From Streptomyces sp. TRM68367 (lineage in GTDB: Bacteria > Actinomycetota > Actinomycetes > Streptomycetales > Streptomycetaceae), in the NCBI RefSeq assembly GCF_014495685.1, contig NZ_JACTVI010000023.1:38675-102674 (forward strand): a DNA stretch of 64,000 bases, written 5' to 3'. Position numbers and translations under genes: made by a program. Positions 47,551 through 56,693 of this stretch are shown here, in pieces. Below the pieces are notes generated by a model that made no database searches, was not told the DNA's origin, and was given only the letters and a program-made list of their open reading frames with translations. The first letter of the stretch is position 1; each line of letters starts with the position of its first letter.

Positions 47551-48405
47551 CTACGGCAGCTGCGCCGCCCGTGCCTCACGTCGGTTGTCGCGGAAGTTGT
47601 TCACCCGGCGAGCCGTGGCGAACAGCGGAATCACCGCACCCATGACCAGCTGGAGCGCGCAGCCGGTCTGCAGGAGGAGCTGGCCGCTGGGCGCGTCGAA
47701 GGCCCAGGCCGCGAGCAGGCCCATGGACAGGACGATCCAGACGAGCATCGCCACCGCGAGGCGCCCGCGGGGCTTGGGGTACTCCACCCGGCTCACCATC
47801 AGCCACGCCGTCCCCAGAATCGCCAGCAGCGTCGCCACGAAGGGCAGCTCCAGCAGCACGATCGACACGACCGTCAGCGCACCGAAGGGACTCGGCATGC
47901 CCTGGAACATGCCGTTCGTCGGTGTCACGCACGAGAAGCGCGCAAGCCGCAGCACCACCGCCAGCAGGACCACGATCGCACCGACCGCGGCCACCCTCTG
48001 GTGCGCGTCGTCCGCGACCATGCCGTACACGAGCACGAAGTACGCGGGCGCCAGCCCGAAGCTGATCAGGTCGGAGAGGTTGTCCAGCTCCGCGCCCATC
48101 GGCGAGCTGCGCAGCTTGCGCGCCACCAGGCCGTCGAACAGGTCGAAGACCGCTGCGCACAGCATCAGAATGACCGCCGTGGCCGCGCTGTGGCGGGCCA
48201 TGCCGGTCTCCTGGCTGCCGGTGAGGTGGGGGATCAAAATGCCGGTGGTGGTGAAGTACACCGCCATGAAGCCGCACGTGGCGTTACCGAGCGTGAGGGT
48301 GTCCGCTATCGACAGGCGGAGAGAGAGCGGCATCTCCTCCTCTTCGTCCGCCTCGTCGGCCTCCGGCACCCAGCCGGCCTGCGTATCCGGGTCAATCACG
48401 GTCAA
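47551..48405 (-). CDS. pssA: CDP-diacylglycerol-serine O-phosphatidyltransferase
   Basis: Makes phosphatidylserine in the membrane from CDP-diacylglycerol and serine. The 284-residue protein has an acidic cytoplasmic N-terminus, about eight hydrophobic segments and the CDP-alcohol phosphotransferase motif in FDLFDGLVARKLRS followed by GAELDNLSDLISFG (D-G-x2-A-R ... G-x3-D-x3-D). Its start overlaps the psd stop by 14 nt, so the two are coupled and their products act in sequence to phosphatidylethanolamine. Confidence 0.94.
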   Translation of the reverse strand: MTVIDPDTQAGWVPEADEADEEEEMPLSLRLSIADTLTLGNATCGFMAVYFTTTGILIPHLTGSQETGMARHSAATAVILMLCAAVFDLFDGLVARKLRSSPMGAELDNLSDLISFGLAPAYFVLVYGMVADDAHQRVAAVGAIVVLLAVVLRLARFSCVTPTNGMFQGMPSPFGALTVVSIVLLELPFVATLLAILGTAWLMVSRVEYPKPRGRLAVAMLVWIVLSMGLLAAWAFDAPSGQLLLQTGCALQLVMGAVIPLFATARRVNNFRDNRREARAAQLP

Positions 48406-49048
48406 TGCGAGTCACCCCAGCCACGGTCTTCTGGCCGACCTCGACCGCGACCTCCACGCCCTCGGGCAGATAGAGGTCGACACGCGAACCGAAGCGGATC
48501 AAACCGATCCGCTCGCCCTGCTCCACCTTGGTGCCCTGCGGCACGTACGGCACGATGCGACGGGCCACCGCGCCGGCGATCTGGATCATCTCGATGTCAC
48601 CGAGCTCGGTGTCGAAGTGCCAGACGACCCGCTCGTTGTTCTCGCTCTCCTTGTTGAAAGCAGGAACGAAGCCGCCCGGGATGTGCTCCGCCGACGTCAC
48701 CGTGCCAGGCAGGGGCGCCCGGTTGACGTGGACGTTGAGCGGGCTCATGAAGATCGCGACGCGGGTGCGGCCGTCCTTCCACGGCATGATGCTCTGCACC
48801 ACGCCGTCGGCGGGGGAGATGACCCTGCCCTGACCGATCTCGCGCTCGGGGTCGCGGAAGAACCACAGCATCCCCGCCGCGAGCGCGGCGGCGGGAAGGG
48901 CGACGGCCTTGGCGGCACCCGAGCGGCGGGCCCGGGCCAGGCCGACGGCCGCGGTGGCGACGGTCGGGAGGAGCCACGGCGATGCTCCGCGCGCGAGGCG
49001 TACGCCAACGAGGCTGTCGCGTGGTGCAGAGGTTTGGCTGTGGGGCAT
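48392..49048 (-). CDS. psd: Phosphatidylserine decarboxylase proenzyme, short (archaeal-like) type
   Basis: Converts phosphatidylserine to phosphatidylethanolamine with a pyruvoyl group. The 218-residue proenzyme should cut itself at G187-S188 in IRFGSRVDL, leaving a 31-residue alpha chain. The other marks are an N-terminal hydrophobic hairpin (ALPAAALAAGMLWFF), SPADGVVQ and IFMSPLNVHVNRAP. The ATG at 49048 has GAAGG 6 nt upstream; the longer frame to 49195 is rejected. It is followed by pssA with overlap. Confidence 0.94.
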   Translation of the reverse strand: MPHSQTSAPRDSLVGVRLARGASPWLLPTVATAAVGLARARRSGAAKAVALPAAALAAGMLWFFRDPEREIGQGRVISPADGVVQSIMPWKDGRTRVAIFMSPLNVHVNRAPLPGTVTSAEHIPGGFVPAFNKESENNERVVWHFDTELGDIEMIQIAGAVARRIVPYVPQGTKVEQGERIGLIRFGSRVDLYLPEGVEVAVEVGQKTVAGVTRIDRD

Positions 49049-49218
49049 GGATGACCTTCGTAGCGGATGATGCCGCACACTGACGGGGGACGGCGGCTTT
49101 CCGGCGATCGTAGCGGCTCGGCGCCACAACTGGGTAAGTCGGGAAGCCGAGTCGGAAGCCGAAGAGTGCTGACGGGGTGTGACGTTGTTTTCCAAGAAAA
49201 CACCACGTATCCGGACAT

Positions 49219-50424
49219 CTAGCCCTGGAATCGATACTCTTCGAGCAGTCTCCGGCCGATGATCATTTTCTGGATCTCGGCGGTACCTTCACCGATCAGC
49301 AGCATCGGGGCCTCGCGGTAGAGGCGCTCGATCTCGTACTCCTTGGAGAAGCCGTAGCCGCCGTGGATCCGGAAGGCGTCCTCCACGACTTCCTTGCAGT
49401 ATTCGGAGGCGAGGTACTTCGCCATTCCGGCTTCAAGGTCGTTTCGTTCCCCGGAGTCCTTTTTGCGTGCTGCGTTGACCATCATCGCATGAGCGGCCTC
49501 CACCTTGGTAGCCATCTCGGCCAGCTTGAACTGGATCGCCTGGTGCTGCGCGATCGCCTTGCCGAAGGTGTGGCGCTGCTGCGCGTACTGGATGCCCAGT
49601 TCGAACGCACGCTGAGCGACGCCGCAGCCACGCGCCGCCACGTTGACGCGGCCGACCTCCACCCCGTCCATCATCTGGTAGAAACCCCGGCCGGTGACCC
49701 CGCCGAGCACACGATTGGCCGGAATTCGCAGGTCATCCATGATCAGCTCGGTGGTGTCCACCCCCTTGTAGCCCATCTTGTCGATCTTGCCGGGGATGGT
49801 GAGGCCGGGGCGGACCTCGCCGAAGCCGGGCTCCTTCTCGACCAGGAAGGTCGTCATCGACTTGTGGGGCGCGGCGCCCTCCGGGTGACCTTCGTCACTT
49901 CGCACCAGGACGGCGACCAGCGAGGACGTACCGCCGTTCGTCAGCCACATCTTCTGGCCGTTCAGGACGTACTCGTCGCCGGCCCTGACCGCCTTCGACG
50001 TGATCGCCGAGACGTCGGAGCCGAGGCCCGGCTCCGACATCGAGAAGGCGCCCCGGACATCGCCCGCCGCCATCCTCGGCAGGAAGTGGTCCTTCTGCTC
50101 CTGCGTGCCGTGCTGCTTGAGCATGTACGCCACGATGAAGTGGGTGTTGATGATGCCGGACACCGACATCCAGCCCCGGGCGATCTCCTCGACGCACAGC
50201 GCGTACGTCAGGAGCGACTCGCCCAGACCCCCGTACTCCTCGGGGATCATCAGGCCGAACAGGCCCAGCTCCTTGAGGCCGTCGACGATCGCTTGCGGGT
50301 ACTCGTCGCGGTGCTCCAGCTCGGTCGCGACCGGGATGATCTCCTTGTCCACGAAGTCGCGCACGGTGGACAGGATCTCCTGCTGGATGTCCGTCAGACC
50401 GGCGGTCTGGGCGAGGCGGCTCAT
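49219..50424 (-). CDS. Acyl-CoA dehydrogenase, probable (2S)-methylsuccinyl-CoA dehydrogenase
   Basis: FAD enzyme of 401 residues with the acyl-CoA dehydrogenase fold: N-terminal helical domain, the GAFSMSEPGLGSDVSAITSK flavin strand domain, and the C-terminal GGYGFSKEYEIERLYREA with the catalytic region. In the ethylmalonyl-CoA pathway this step oxidises methylsuccinyl-CoA to mesaconyl-CoA. The ATG at 50424 shares one base with the stop of the MaoC gene (TAATG) and has GGAGAAG upstream. It is the last gene of the ccr operon, and the order ccr-meaA-citE-maoC-acd supports the assignment more than the sequence itself. Confidence 0.9.
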   Translation of the reverse strand: MSRLAQTAGLTDIQQEILSTVRDFVDKEIIPVATELEHRDEYPQAIVDGLKELGLFGLMIPEEYGGLGESLLTYALCVEEIARGWMSVSGIINTHFIVAYMLKQHGTQEQKDHFLPRMAAGDVRGAFSMSEPGLGSDVSAITSKAVRAGDEYVLNGQKMWLTNGGTSSLVAVLVRSDEGHPEGAAPHKSMTTFLVEKEPGFGEVRPGLTIPGKIDKMGYKGVDTTELIMDDLRIPANRVLGGVTGRGFYQMMDGVEVGRVNVAARGCGVAQRAFELGIQYAQQRHTFGKAIAQHQAIQFKLAEMATKVEAAHAMMVNAARKKDSGERNDLEAGMAKYLASEYCKEVVEDAFRIHGGYGFSKEYEIERLYREAPMLLIGEGTAEIQKMIIGRRLLEEYRFQG

Positions 50425-50945
50425 TACTTCTCCTGCGACTTCGGCTCCGGGCGGCCCGGCTGCTCGCCGCCGCGCTCCTTGATGTACGTCTCGGTGGGCA
50501 CCATCACCTTGCGGCGGAACACGCAGACCAGCGTGCCGTCCTGCTTGTAGCCCCTGGTCTCGACGTGCACGATGCCGCGGTCGTTCTTCGACTTCGACGG
50601 CCACTTGTCGAGCACGGTCGTCTCCCCGTAGACCGTGTCGCCGTGGAAGGTCGGAGCCACGTGCCTGAGCGACTCGATCTCCAGGTTGGCGATCGCCTTG
50701 CCGGAGACGTCCGGGACGGACATGCCGAGCAGCAGGGAGTAGATGTAGTTCCCGACCACCACGTTCCTGCCGAAGTCCGTCGTCTTCTCGGCATAGTTGG
50801 TGTCCATGTGGAGCGGGTGGTGGTTCATGGTGAGGAGGCAGAACAGGTGGTCGTCGTACTCCGTGACCGTCTTGCCCGGCCAGTGCTTGTACGTCGCCCC
50901 GACCTCGAACTCCTCGTAACTGCGTCCGAACTGCATCGCCGTCAC
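50424..50945 (-). CDS. MaoC-family dehydratase, probable mesaconyl-CoA hydratase
   Basis: A 173-residue hot-dog-fold hydratase. The MaoC signature is in HHPLHMDTNYAEKTTDFGR (Asp and His of the hydratase site) and NYIYSLLLGMSVPD. In this operon it should hydrate mesaconyl-CoA to beta-methylmalyl-CoA. The GTG at 50945 is close to the AGAGGGG site; the ATG at 50936 is an equally likely start and matches how relatives begin (M-Q-F-G-R). It lies between the CitE-type lyase and the acyl-CoA dehydrogenase, 7 nt and 1 overlapping base away. Confidence 0.9.
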   Translation of the reverse strand: MTAMQFGRSYEEFEVGATYKHWPGKTVTEYDDHLFCLLTMNHHPLHMDTNYAEKTTDFGRNVVVGNYIYSLLLGMSVPDVSGKAIANLEIESLRHVAPTFHGDTVYGETTVLDKWPSKSKNDRGIVHVETRGYKQDGTLVCVFRRKVMVPTETYIKERGGEQPGRPEPKSQEK

Positions 50946-50952
50946 GGCCCCT

Positions 50953-51966
50953 CTAGTTGGCGGGAATCTCGAACGTGCTGGTGCGCCGCATTCCGGCGGC
51001 GCGGCCCTTGCCCGCGACGACCAGCGCCATCTTGCGGCTGGCCTCGTCGATCATCTCGTCGCCGAGCATCGCCGAGCCCTTCTTGCCGCCCGCCTCGGAC
51101 GTGTAGTACTCGTACGCGTCCAGGATCAGCTCGGCGTGGTCGTAGTCTTCCTGGGAGGGCGAGAAGATCTCGTTGGACGCCTCGACCTGACCCGGATGGA
51201 GCACCCACTTGCCGTCGAAGCCGAGCGCGGCGGCACGCTGGGCGACCTCGCGGTAGCCCTCGACGTTGCGGATCTGCAAGTAGGGACCGTCGATCGCCTG
51301 GAGGTTGTTGGCGCGTGCGGCCATAAGGATCTTCATCAGGATGTAGTGGTAGGCGTCCGCCGGGTAGCCGGGCGGCTGCTCGCCCACGACCAGCGACTTC
51401 ATGTTGATCGACGCCATGAAGTCGGCCGGGCCGAAGATGATCGTCTCGATGCGCGGAGAGGCCTGCGCGATCTCGTTGACGTTGTTGAGGCCCTGCGCGT
51501 TCTCGATCTGCGCCTCGATGCCGATGCGGCCGACCTCGAAACCCATGGTCTTCTCGATCTGGGTGAGGAGGAGGTCGAGGGCGACGACCTGCTGGGCGTC
51601 CTGGACCTTCGGCAGCATGATGCAGTCGAGGTTCGGGCCGGCGCCCTCGACGACCGTGGCGACATCGCGGTACGTCCACTCCGTCGTCCAGTCGTTGACG
51701 CGCACCACCCGCGTCTTGCCCGTCCAGTCGCCCTCGTTGAGGAACTTGACAATGGTGTGCCGCGCCTCCGGCTTGGCGAGCGGCGCGCACGCGTCCTCCA
51801 GGTCGAGGAAGACCTGGTCGGCCGGGAGGCCCTGCGCCTTCTCCAGGAAGCGGGGGTTCGAGCCCGGTACGGCCAGGCAGGAACGCCGCGGGCGGAGACG
51901 GTCAAAAGGGTGTGCGGCGGAGCCGCTCGCTGGAAGGGCGGTGCCGGGAGACGGATGGGCAGTCAT
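50953..51966 (-). CDS. HpcH/HpaI-CitE family lyase, probable beta-methylmalyl-CoA/malyl-CoA lyase
   Basis: A 337-residue TIM-barrel lyase, Mg-dependent, that would split beta-methylmalyl-CoA to glyoxylate and propionyl-CoA. Motifs are RSCLAVPGSNPRFLEKA, FLDLEDACAP (metal Asp/Glu), IEAQIENAQGLNNVNEIA and FGPADFMASI; GKWVLHPGQVEASNE is the CoA-facing loop. It starts inside the meaA stop (ATGA, 51963-51966), so translation is coupled. The glyoxylate it makes needs malate synthase, which is not in the window. Confidence 0.9.
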   Translation of the reverse strand: MTAHPSPGTALPASGSAAHPFDRLRPRRSCLAVPGSNPRFLEKAQGLPADQVFLDLEDACAPLAKPEARHTIVKFLNEGDWTGKTRVVRVNDWTTEWTYRDVATVVEGAGPNLDCIMLPKVQDAQQVVALDLLLTQIEKTMGFEVGRIGIEAQIENAQGLNNVNEIAQASPRIETIIFGPADFMASINMKSLVVGEQPPGYPADAYHYILMKILMAARANNLQAIDGPYLQIRNVEGYREVAQRAAALGFDGKWVLHPGQVEASNEIFSPSQEDYDHAELILDAYEYYTSEAGGKKGSAMLGDEMIDEASRKMALVVAGKGRAAGMRRTSTFEIPAN

Positions 51967-54011
51967 GCGGGGACCTCCAGGGGGTCGAGCTTGTTCGCGC
52001 TGCGGATCTCGTCGACGATGCGGCCGATGATTCCGGTGATGTCGAAGTCCTTCGGGGTGAAGACCGCGGCCACTCCCGCGGCCCTGAGCTGCTCGGCGTC
52101 GCCGTTCGGGATGATGCCACCTGCGATCACCGGTATATCTGTGGCACCGGCCACACGCAGCCGCTCCAACACGTCCGGCACGAGCTGGGCGTGCGAGCCG
52201 GACAGGATCGACAGGCCGACCGCGTGCACGTCCTCGGCGAGGGCCGCGTCCACGATCTGCTCGGGCGTGAGCCGGATGCCCTGGTAGACCACCTCGAAGC
52301 CGGCGTCACGCGCGCGTACGGCGATCTGCTCGGCGCCGTTGGAGTGCCCGTCCAGGCCCGGCTTGCCGACCAGGAAGCGCAGCTTGCCGACGCCGAGGTC
52401 GCGGGCGGTCGCGTCCACCTTGCGGCGGACGAGTGCCAGCCCGGTGCCCTCCTCCGCGGCCACCGCGACCGGCGCCGACGACACGCCCGTCGGCGCCCGG
52501 AACTCGCCGAACACCTCACGCAGGGCCCCGGCCCACTCGCCGGTCGTGACCCCGGCGCGGGCGCACTCCAGGGTGGCCTCCATGAGGTTGTCGGTGCCCC
52601 GCGCGGCCTCCTTCAGCTTCTCCAGCGCCTTGCAGGGGCGCGGGTGGTTGAAGGGCGGCTGGTAGCGGGTGTCCCGCCAGTGCTGGAGCGAGGCGATGAC
52701 GCGGGCCTCGACCGCCGGGTCGACCGTCTGGATCGCCGTGTCCAGGTCGGCCGTCAGGGGGTTCGGCTCGGTCGTCTCGAAGGCGTTGACGCCCACGATC
52801 TTCTCCTGCCCGGACTCGATGCGAGCCCGGCGCGTCGCGTGCGAGGCGACCAGCTGCGACTTGAGGTAGCCCGACTCGACGGCGGCCATCGCGCCGCCCA
52901 TCTCCTGGATGTGGCCGATGTCGGCGAGCGCGGCCTCGACCAGCTCGTCCACCTTCGCCTCGATCACCTTCGAGCCCTCGAAGATGTCCTCGTACTCCAG
53001 CAGGTCGCTCTCGTGCGCCAGCACCTGCTGGATGCGCAGCGACCACTGCTGGTCCCAGGGCCGGGGCAGGCCCAGGGCCTCGTTCCAGGCCGGAAGCTGC
53101 ACTGCACGCGCGCGTGCGTCCTTGGAGAGGGTGACGGCCAGCATCTCCAGCACGATCCGCTGGACGTTGTTCTCCGGCTGCGCCTCGGTCAGGCCGAGGG
53201 AGTTGACCTGGACGCCGTAGCGGAAGCGGCGGTGCCTGGGGTTCTCGATGCCGTACCGCTCGCGCGTGACCTTGTCCCAGATGCGGCCGAACGCCCGCAT
53301 CTTGCACATCTCCTCGATGAAGCGGACGCCCGCGTTCACAAAGAAGGAGATGCGGCCGACGACATCGCCCATGCGCTCCTGCGGCACCTGGCCGGAGTCC
53401 CGGACGGCGTCCAGGACGGCGATCGCCGTGGACATCGCGTACGCGATCTCCTGCACCGGCGTGGCGCCCGCCTCCTGCAGGTGGTAGCTGCAGATGTTGA
53501 TCGGGTTCCACTTCGGGAGGTGGGAGACCGTGTACGCGATCATGTCCGTCGTCAGACGGAGGGAGGGCCCCGGCGGGAAGACGTGCGTCCCGCGCGAGAG
53601 GTACTCCTTCACGATGTCGTTCTGGGTCGTCCCCTGGAGCTTGGTGATGTCCGCGCCCTGCTCCTCCGCGACGACCTGGTAGAGCGCCAGCAGCCACATG
53701 GCGGTGGCGTTGATGGTCATCGAGGTGTTCATCTGCTCCAGGGGGATGTCCTGGAACAGCCGGCGCATGTCACCGAGGTGCGCGACCGGCACGCCGACCC
53801 GTCCGACCTCGCCGCGGGCGAGGATGTGGTCGGAGTCGTAGCCGGTCTGCGTCGGCAGGTCGAACGCCACCGACAGACCCGTCTGTCCCTTGGCGAGGCC
53901 CAGCCGGTACAGCTCGTTGGACGCCTCGGCCGTGGAGTGACCGGCGTAGGTCCGCATGAGCCACGGCCGGTCCCTTTCTTTTTGCGCCTGCGGCGTCTGA
54001 CGCTCAGTCAT
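51963..54011 (-). CDS. meaA: B12-dependent ethylmalonyl-CoA mutase
   Basis: A 682-residue methylmalonyl-CoA mutase-family enzyme that rearranges ethylmalonyl-CoA to methylsuccinyl-CoA. The large-subunit barrel (about 15-520) begins RPWLMRTYAGHSTAEASNEL and has the substrate strand LSVAFDLPTQTGYDSDH. The C-terminal cobalamin domain (about 545-675) holds the D-x-H-x-x-G ligand in GLDGHSNGAEQ and the SGSHAQLVPD and GGIIPNGD loops. Position between ccr and the CitE-type lyase identifies it as the ethylmalonyl-CoA mutase rather than isobutyryl-CoA mutase. ATG at 54011, 10 nt after the ccr stop. Confidence 0.95.
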   Translation of the reverse strand: MTERQTPQAQKERDRPWLMRTYAGHSTAEASNELYRLGLAKGQTGLSVAFDLPTQTGYDSDHILARGEVGRVGVPVAHLGDMRRLFQDIPLEQMNTSMTINATAMWLLALYQVVAEEQGADITKLQGTTQNDIVKEYLSRGTHVFPPGPSLRLTTDMIAYTVSHLPKWNPINICSYHLQEAGATPVQEIAYAMSTAIAVLDAVRDSGQVPQERMGDVVGRISFFVNAGVRFIEEMCKMRAFGRIWDKVTRERYGIENPRHRRFRYGVQVNSLGLTEAQPENNVQRIVLEMLAVTLSKDARARAVQLPAWNEALGLPRPWDQQWSLRIQQVLAHESDLLEYEDIFEGSKVIEAKVDELVEAALADIGHIQEMGGAMAAVESGYLKSQLVASHATRRARIESGQEKIVGVNAFETTEPNPLTADLDTAIQTVDPAVEARVIASLQHWRDTRYQPPFNHPRPCKALEKLKEAARGTDNLMEATLECARAGVTTGEWAGALREVFGEFRAPTGVSSAPVAVAAEEGTGLALVRRKVDATARDLGVGKLRFLVGKPGLDGHSNGAEQIAVRARDAGFEVVYQGIRLTPEQIVDAALAEDVHAVGLSILSGSHAQLVPDVLERLRVAGATDIPVIAGGIIPNGDAEQLRAAGVAAVFTPKDFDITGIIGRIVDEIRSANKLDPLEVPA

Positions 54012-54021
54012 GCAGCGGCCC

Positions 54022-55365
54022 TCAGATGTTCCGGAAGCGGTTGATGGCGTCGACGTGCTGGGCGCGCATCTCCTCGTCGCGCACGCCCAGGCCCTCCTCG
54101 GGGGCGAGACAGAGGACGCCGACCTTGCCCTGGTGGGCGTTGCGGTGGACGTCGTGGGCGGCCTGGCCGGTCTCCTCCAGTGGGTAGACCTTCGACAGTG
54201 TCGGGTGGATCTTCCCCTTGGCGATGAGCCGGTTGGCCTCCCAGGCCTCGCGGTAGTTGGCGAAGTGGGAGCCGACGATGCGCTTCAGCGACATCCACAG
54301 GTAGCGGTTGTCGTACTGGTGGTTGTAGCCCGAGGTGGACGCACAGGTGACGATCGTGCCGCCCTTGCGGGTGACGTAAACGCTTGCGCCGAACGTTTCC
54401 CGGCCCGGGTGCTCGAAGACGATGTCGACGTCCTCGCCGCCGGTCAGCTCGCGGATGCGCTTGCCGAACCGCTTCCACTCGCGGGGGTCCTGGGTGTGCT
54501 CGTCCTGCCAGAACTTGTAGTCCTCGGCGGTGCGGTCGATGATCAGCTCGGCGCCCATCTTCCGGCAGATCTCGGCCTTCTGCGGCGAGGAGACGACACA
54601 GATGGGGGTCGCCCCGCCGGCGAGCGCGAACTGCGTGGCGTACGAGCCGAGTCCGCCGCTCGCGCCCCAGACCAGGACGTTGTCGCCCTGCTTCAGCTGC
54701 GCGCCGTTGCCGGAGACCAGCTGCCGGTACGCGGTGGAGTTGACCAGGCCGGGAGCGGCGGCCTCCTCCCAGCTCAGGTGCTGGGGCTTGGGCATCAGCT
54801 GGTTCGACTTGACCAGTGCGAGTTCTGCCAGCCCGCCGAAGTTGGTCTCGAAGCCCCAGATGCGCTGCTCGGGGTCGAGCATGGTGTCGTTGTGGCCGTC
54901 GCTGGACTCCAGCTCGACGGACAGGCAGTGGGCGACGACCTCGTCACCGGGCCGCCAGGCGTTGACGCCGGGGCCGGTGCGCAGGACGACGCCGGCGAGG
55001 TCGGAGCCGATGATGTGGTACGGCAGGTCGTGCCGCTTGGCCAGGTCGCTGACTTTGCCGTAGCGCTCCAGGAAGCCGAACGTCGGCAGCGGCTCGAAGA
55101 TCGAGGTCCACACGGAGTTGTAGTTGACCGAGGAGGCCATCACGGCCACCAGGGCCTCGCCCGGGCCGAGTTCGGGCACGGGCACCTCGTCCAGGTGGAG
55201 CGACTTGCGCGGGTCCTTCTCGCGGGTGGTCATACCCGCGAACATCTCCGTCTCGTCCTTGTGCACGGTGATCGCGCGGTACGACTCGGGGAGCGGCAGC
55301 GCGGCGAAGTCGGCCGGCGTGGATTCGGGCGACTGGATCGCGTCCAGGATGTCCTTCACGGTCAC
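54022..55365 (-). CDS. ccr: Crotonyl-CoA carboxylase/reductase
   Basis: Key enzyme of the ethylmalonyl-CoA pathway: reduces crotonyl-CoA with NADPH and CO2 to ethylmalonyl-CoA; it also supplies ethylmalonyl extender units for polyketides. The 447-residue medium-chain dehydrogenase shows SSVNYNSVWTSIFEP, HIIGSDLAGVVLRTGPGV, the Rossmann motif VWGASGGLGSYATQFALAGG and the CO2/active-site segment FEHPGRETFGASVYVTRKGG. The GTG at 55365 lies 7 nt after GGAGG; the upstream frame is leader. It is the first gene of the five-gene operon to 49219, with a promoter near 55564-55592. Confidence 0.97.
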   Translation of the reverse strand: MTVKDILDAIQSPESTPADFAALPLPESYRAITVHKDETEMFAGMTTREKDPRKSLHLDEVPVPELGPGEALVAVMASSVNYNSVWTSIFEPLPTFGFLERYGKVSDLAKRHDLPYHIIGSDLAGVVLRTGPGVNAWRPGDEVVAHCLSVELESSDGHNDTMLDPEQRIWGFETNFGGLAELALVKSNQLMPKPQHLSWEEAAAPGLVNSTAYRQLVSGNGAQLKQGDNVLVWGASGGLGSYATQFALAGGATPICVVSSPQKAEICRKMGAELIIDRTAEDYKFWQDEHTQDPREWKRFGKRIRELTGGEDVDIVFEHPGRETFGASVYVTRKGGTIVTCASTSGYNHQYDNRYLWMSLKRIVGSHFANYREAWEANRLIAKGKIHPTLSKVYPLEETGQAAHDVHRNAHQGKVGVLCLAPEEGLGVRDEEMRAQHVDAINRFRNI

Positions 55366-55563
55366 GGTGTTGCCTCCGGCGATACGCGTCCTGAGGGAGG
55401 GACGCTGAGGGTTACGTCGGTGCTGCTGAGGTTGGGGAATGCCGTCGGTTCGGCGGTGGTGCTGTTCGGCAGCGCTTTGTGGCGCGGGAGGTTGCCTGTG
55501 ACGCAGGCGTCCGGGTGGAGCAGGCCTTGTGCGGCTTACTGGGACAGCCGCCCGGACACCTTC

Positions 55564-55605
55564 AACGTATGACACCGCGTGTCGCCTCGCAAGGCACTGA
55601 GTGCC
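55564..55605 (-). promoter_or_regulatory. Promoter of the ccr operon with two palindromes
   Basis: On the minus strand TTGCGA (55592-55587), a 17-bp spacer and TACGTT (55569-55564) form a good -35/-10 pair. The spacer contains GACAC-CGC-GTGTC (55571-55583). Directly upstream of the -35 box is GGCAC-TGA-GTGCC (55593-55605). A regulator bound at either site would control the operon; the adjacent TetR protein is the prime candidate. Confidence 0.6.
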
Positions 55606-55704
55606 AGAAAATGGGCTCAGGTGAAATCTTTACGTAACAAATGAGCGATGATCGATCGAACGGCCCCACGGAAAAGGTCGAAAAGGGGGCCCTGATATGC
55701 CAAA

Positions 55705-55728
55705 ACGGCCACCCGGTGGGGTGGCCGT
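55705..55728 (-). terminator. Intrinsic terminator of the TetR gene
   Basis: The 10-bp stem ACGGCCACCC/GGGTGGCCGT with a GGTG loop lies 19 nt after the TetR stop codon. Read on the minus strand it is followed at once by TTTTG, a textbook intrinsic terminator for this genome. Confidence 0.8.
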
Positions 55729-55747
55729 CGTTACACGGCGAGAAGGC

Positions 55748-56557
55748 TCAGCGCTCCTTGAGGGCCTGCTCGATGGTCCGCATGACCTCGTCCAGCGGGG
55801 CGTCGGTCCGCGCCACCGTCACCAGCACCTCGCCGTGCGCGGACGCCGACGCCGTGGCCGGCTTCGGGGACGCCGTACGGCCCGCCATGATCCCCGTCCC
55901 GAAGGTCTTCCGTACGATCGCGAAGGCGTGGTCGAGCTGGGCCTCCACGTCGCCCTGGCCGCCCGCCCGCAGCCAGCGCCGCAGCACGTGGTTGTGGGCC
56001 GTGACCACGGCCGACGCGGCGACCTCCGCCAGCAGCGGGTCGTCGCCCACGGCGTCGTCGTGCGCGTGCTCGTCGAAGTGGCCCAGCAGATAGCGGGTGA
56101 ACAGGCGCTCGTAGCGGGCCACCGACGCGATCTCGGCCTCGCGCAGGGTGGGCACCTCGCGGGTCAGCTTGTAGCGGGCGACCGAGATCTCCGGCCGGGC
56201 CGCGTACATCTTCATGACTTCCTTGATGCCGCGGCACACCGTGTCGAGCGGGTGCTCGTGCGCGGGCGCGGCGTTCAGTACCGCCTCGGCGCGGATCAGG
56301 GTGTCGTCGTGGTCGGGGAAGATCGCCTCTTCCTTGGAGCGGAAGTGCCGGAAGAAGGTGCGGCGGGCGACCCCGGCCGCCGCCGCGATCTCGTCGACGG
56401 TGGTCGCCTCGTACCCCTTCGTCGCGAACAGCTCCATCGCCGCGGCGGCCAGTTCCCGGCGCATCTTGAGCCGCTGGGCGGCCGCGCGACTGCCGGGGGC
56501 ACTTTCCGACGCGTCGGGCGTAGCCGGTGTACGTGAGGACTTGGCGGGCTGGGACAT
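55748..56557 (-). CDS. TetR-family transcriptional regulator of the ethylmalonyl-CoA region
   Basis: A 269-residue regulator. After a disordered Ser/Pro/Ala N-terminus, the TetR HTH spans about 30-80 (MELFATKGYEATTVDEIAAA, GVARRTFFRHFRSKEEAIF); the rest is an all-helical ligand domain that probably senses an acyl-CoA. The ATG at 56557 has TACGTT 6 nt upstream, the same -10 sequence as ccr, and is probably leaderless. It lies between ccr and the 3-hydroxyacyl-CoA dehydrogenase, so it is the likely local regulator of both. Confidence 0.9.
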   Translation of the reverse strand: MSQPAKSSRTPATPDASESAPGSRAAAQRLKMRRELAAAAMELFATKGYEATTVDEIAAAAGVARRTFFRHFRSKEEAIFPDHDDTLIRAEAVLNAAPAHEHPLDTVCRGIKEVMKMYAARPEISVARYKLTREVPTLREAEIASVARYERLFTRYLLGHFDEHAHDDAVGDDPLLAEVAASAVVTAHNHVLRRWLRAGGQGDVEAQLDHAFAIVRKTFGTGIMAGRTASPKPATASASAHGEVLVTVARTDAPLDEVMRTIEQALKER

Positions 56558-56693
56558 GACCCGAACGTACTGCATGTGCGCAGCTCGGTGCGCAGGCACC
56601 GGCCCGCCGGCGACCCGGGCGGGCCCGACGTGCCCGCTCGGGTCGAGCAGCCCGCCCCAGTCCTCACCGGCGAGCGGCCGGCCGCCGGGACGC

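Larger units (their letters stand above)
55366..55747. other. ccr leader and promoter region, and 3' end of TetR gene
   Basis: No gene. Reading from ccr outward: a leader of about 190 nt, the promoter at 55564-55592 with overlapping palindromes, TTACGTAA (55630-55637), and the TetR terminator (55705-55728). The long leader could hold a regulatory fold, but no known riboswitch was recognised. Confidence 0.6.

Noticed and set aside
55366..55560. Possible cobalamin riboswitch in the leader of the ccr-meaA operon
   Set aside because: meaA needs B12, but no B12-box-like sequence or multi-stem layout was recognisable by eye; a covariance-model search would be needed.
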